Source of the DNA: Thermoplasmatota archaeon
Lineage (GTDB): Archaea; Thermoplasmatota; E2; DHVEG-1
Direction of reading: 5' to 3'
Length of the DNA stretch: 7,580 nt
Assembly (NCBI GenBank): GCA_030609445.1
Contig: JAUWCF010000037.1
Location: 1 to 7,580 of the forward strand
Position 1 is the first letter of the stretch, and each line of letters starts with the position of its first letter. Shown here in pieces: positions 5,994 through 7,580 of this stretch. A program made the translations under genes and the position numbers. The notes under the pieces are model-generated. The model was not told where the DNA came from. It was given only the letters and a program-made list of their open reading frames with translations, and ran no database searches.

Positions 5994-6208
5994 TGAGTAT
6001 GCCTGTCAAAAGAATCAACATAACTCTGAATGAAGACGTATACAAAAAACTTTTGGAGGTTAAGGAACAAGAACACCGAAATATAAGCAATTGTATTGCA
6101 CACATGATTATAACATACGATTCATGCCTTACATGTCCTTTTAATCATAATGCGAAAGAAATCAAAGAAAAAAGGCAGGAAATAATACGGAAAATCTTAA
6201 GTGAATAG
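5993..6208 (+). CDS. Ribbon-helix-helix (CopG/Arc-type) transcriptional regulator
   Basis: A 71-residue protein. Residues 5-40 match the RHH fold: the strand KRINITLNEDVYKKL that inserts in the DNA major groove, then a helix (LLEVKEQEHR), a turn (NIS) and a second helix (NCIAHMIITY). Such proteins act as dimers and often repress their own promoter. The C-terminal part has a Cys-x-x-Cys pair (CLTC) and a basic, charged helix (KEIKEKRQEIIRKIL) that could aid dimerisation or metal binding (inference). Two ATGs are possible, 5993 and 5999 (MSM); the TATA spacing favours 5999 as a leaderless start, so the first two residues are uncertain. It is divergent from the 65-aa orphan and has a tandem repeat operator over its promoter. 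It could be the antitoxin-like half of a small module, but no toxin family is recognisable beside it. Confidence 0.82.
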   Translation: MSMPVKRINITLNEDVYKKLLEVKEQEHRNISNCIAHMIITYDSCLTCPFNHNAKEIKEKRQEIIRKILSE

Positions 6209-6210
6209 CA

Positions 6211-6332
6211 TTTTTTGTTAAAAACGATTTTACAAAGTCATAACCTAGGTTGTAATGCTCTGCCACTATAAATTGATTAGATGTTAGATAACTAATAAAC
6301 ATTACTTTTGTAATTTTTTTGTAATTTTTTCA
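6211..6332 (+). terminator. T-rich stretch downstream of the RHH gene
   Basis: A T6 run starts two bases after the RHH stop (6211-6216), and a denser T-rich segment lies at 6305-6332, including GTAATTTTTTT at 6310-6320 repeated as GTAATTTTTT at 6321-6330. These could end transcription of the RHH gene. No stable hairpin is visible. The rest of this 211-base intergenic space holds a 10-bp palindrome and the histidine-kinase promoter. Confidence 0.4.
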
Positions 6333-6356
6333 ATTTGATGATTTTAGCACGATAGC

Positions 6357-6364
6357 TTTATATA
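6357..6364 (+). promoter_or_regulatory. TATA box of the histidine kinase gene
   Basis: A consensus TTTATATA centred near 6360, which predicts a start near 6386 and a leader of about 34 bases. The leader contains two GGAG motifs (6406-6409 and 6416-6419), so this gene, unlike its neighbours, should be translated through a Shine-Dalgarno interaction. Confidence 0.7.
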
Positions 6365-6405
6365 ACATTAGTGATAAAGTATAACTTGCTATCTAATAAC
6401 ATAGT

Positions 6406-6409
6406 GGAG
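6406..6409 (+). promoter_or_regulatory. Shine-Dalgarno motif for the histidine kinase
   Basis: GGAG ends ten bases before the ATG at 6420. A second GGAG at 6416-6419 abuts the ATG and is too close to be used. The motif supports the chosen start. Confidence 0.5.
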
Positions 6410-6419
6410 ATAAAAGGAG

Positions 6420-7580
6420 ATGAAGACAGCTTTTAATCAGATAGATGAAAACTCGTCTAATGACTCAAGCGATATTATTCATGACTTAATTGAAATTATT
6501 CGATTTATTCAATTCACAGAAAAAGTCTCCGTTAAACTCTATACTAAGATAGATGATGATGAGATATACAATACCGTTATAGAAGAGTTTAATAAATCGA
6601 AGAAACACTCTGCAACTATTTTGTTGTTGACGAATGATCAATCAAAACTCGGGATCGCTGGAACATCTGAAAAACTGAGAAAGTTGAAACCACTAGAGAA
6701 AGCAACAGGAATTAAGATAAAAGGGTTCAAGATTCCCTTAAAAAAATCAAAAATTTCCTGTCAAGTGATAAATGAAGGGAAAACGCTACATTTCAAAGTT
6801 ACTGATTTCATAAGAGAGTTGTTTCCACGTCCGCTCGCCACTCTTATTTCAAAGACCATGGGTTACGAAGAAAAGATGGGCATTGCGACACCATTGACTA
6901 AGCATGGAAAAATAATAGGAACTCTGACGATAATTTCACCTTTTTTGTTTGAATATTTTATCCCTTTAGTGAAAAATCCCGCACGGCATATTTCAACTGC
7001 TTTAGAACTTACTGATGGACACAACAAGCTGAAGAAGATAACGAAAAAAATCAAACAGCAAAACATTAAACTGGAAAAACTAGATGAGTTGAAAACAGCG
7101 TTTCTCAACATCACCAGTCATGAACTTCGGGCACCAATGGCTTCTATAAAAGGATATGCTCAAATGATGTTAAGAAAAAAACTTGGTGAGATCAGTGAGG
7201 AACAGAAAAAAGCTCTTGATGTAATTCTCAGGAATGCAAATCGTTTGGATAATCTCGTTCAGGACATTCTCGATATTTCACGGTTGGAATCGGGAACAAT
7301 GAAGTTTATCGTTGAAAAAACGGACATACAAAAACTAGTAGATGAAGTAACGGAGACCATGCAGTCACCATCTGATCTAAAAGACATTAAAATCAATATA
7401 GAAGTGGAAGAAAAGTTGCCTGGTTTGAATATCGATCAAGATCGTATAAAACAAGTTATTATAAACCTTGTGAACAATGCAATAAAGTTCTCGCCTGAGG
7501 GTTCCATTATCAATGTAGCAACTAGAAAAGAAAAGGACGGCATTTTGTTTGAAGTGCAAGACTTTGGACGGGGTATACCT
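6420..7580 (+). CDS. Soluble GAF-type sensor histidine kinase (3' end outside window)
   Basis: At least 387 residues, and the frame is still open at the window edge. Residues about 30-200 look like a GAF-type sensor domain: a helix (TEKVSVKLYTKIDD), core strands (SATILLLTND, EKMGIATPLTKHGKIIGTLTIIS) and a closing helix. No membrane segment or signal peptide is visible, so it is probably cytosolic. Residues about 204-228 form a coiled coil (KLKKITKKIKQQNIKLEKLDELK). The dimerisation/phosphoacceptor H-box ITSHELRAPMASIKGY has the phospho-accepting His at residue 234 (base 7119). The ATP-binding domain begins near residue 310, with the N-box NLVNNAIKFS (catalytic Asn 353) and the start of the G1 box DFGRGIP (Asp 381) at the edge; the remaining G boxes lie beyond it. 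It should autophosphorylate and pass phosphate to a response regulator not present in this window. The sensed ligand is unknown. The start is set by the GGAG motif and TATA box. Confidence 0.88.
   Translation, partial: MKTAFNQIDENSSNDSSDIIHDLIEIIRFIQFTEKVSVKLYTKIDDDEIYNTVIEEFNKSKKHSATILLLTNDQSKLGIAGTSEKLRKLKPLEKATGIKIKGFKIPLKKSKISCQVINEGKTLHFKVTDFIRELFPRPLATLISKTMGYEEKMGIATPLTKHGKIIGTLTIISPFLFEYFIPLVKNPARHISTALELTDGHNKLKKITKKIKQQNIKLEKLDELKTAFLNITSHELRAPMASIKGYAQMMLRKKLGEISEEQKKALDVILRNANRLDNLVQDILDISRLESGTMKFIVEKTDIQKLVDEVTETMQSPSDLKDIKINIEVEEKLPGLNIDQDRIKQVIINLVNNAIKFSPEGSIINVATRKEKDGILFEVQDFGRGIP

Noticed and set aside
6284..6396. Inverted repeat TTAGATA/TATCTAA around the kinase promoter
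   Set aside because: Seven bases at about 100-bp spacing in AT-rich DNA is expected by chance.
6863..7114. 83-codon minus-strand frame inside the kinase
   Set aside because: Antisense to a continuous kinase frame with conserved H-box and N-box.
1..7580. tRNA, rRNA, CRISPR array or riboswitch
   Set aside because: No cloverleaf, conserved rRNA segment, regularly spaced repeat array or known aptamer pattern was found by reading; a covariance-model search was not possible.

Overview
The window looks archaeal. It is AT-rich. Several genes have a clear TTTATATA-type TATA box about 25 nt before the predicted transcript start, giving leaderless or near-leaderless genes. Three protein families point the same way: an intein-containing phosphoenolpyruvate synthase, a DUF2240 protein and a COG1784-type TctA-like membrane protein. 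A euryarchaeal or DPANN-type lineage fits, but I cannot name a genus.

Layout. Left part, plus strand: the 3' part of ppsA (bases 3-2345), entered inside an intein whose C-terminal splice junction is at 1181/1182, then a HisA-like protein (2422-3024) and a DUF2240 protein (3014-3511). The last two overlap by 11 bases. A convergent minus-strand gene for a TctA/COG1784-like membrane protein (3492-4619) overlaps the end of the DUF2240 gene by 20 bases and seems to lack its N-terminal segment.

Middle part, minus strand: a 56-residue two-helix membrane protein (4692-4862) with its own TATA box, a protein with two helix-turn-helix units and an unrecognised C-terminal domain (4919-5644), and a 65-residue orphan (5762-5959). 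The orphan is divergent from a ribbon-helix-helix regulator (5993-6208). Their 33-bp shared promoter holds a tandem ATACACA heptamer with a 10-bp period over the regulator's TATA box, a good candidate operator.

Right part, plus strand: a soluble GAF-like sensor histidine kinase (6420 to the window end, incomplete) with a strong TATA box and Shine-Dalgarno motifs.

The genes do not form one obvious pathway. PpsA is central carbon metabolism (gluconeogenesis); the HisA-like and DUF2240 genes are probably co-translated. The centre is a cluster of small regulators and orphans with individual promoters, as in accessory DNA. The most notable points are the non-canonical intein C-terminus (Glu-Asn instead of His-Asn) at the PpsA active site, the truncated transporter-like gene, and the compact divergent orphan/RHH unit with its repeat operator.
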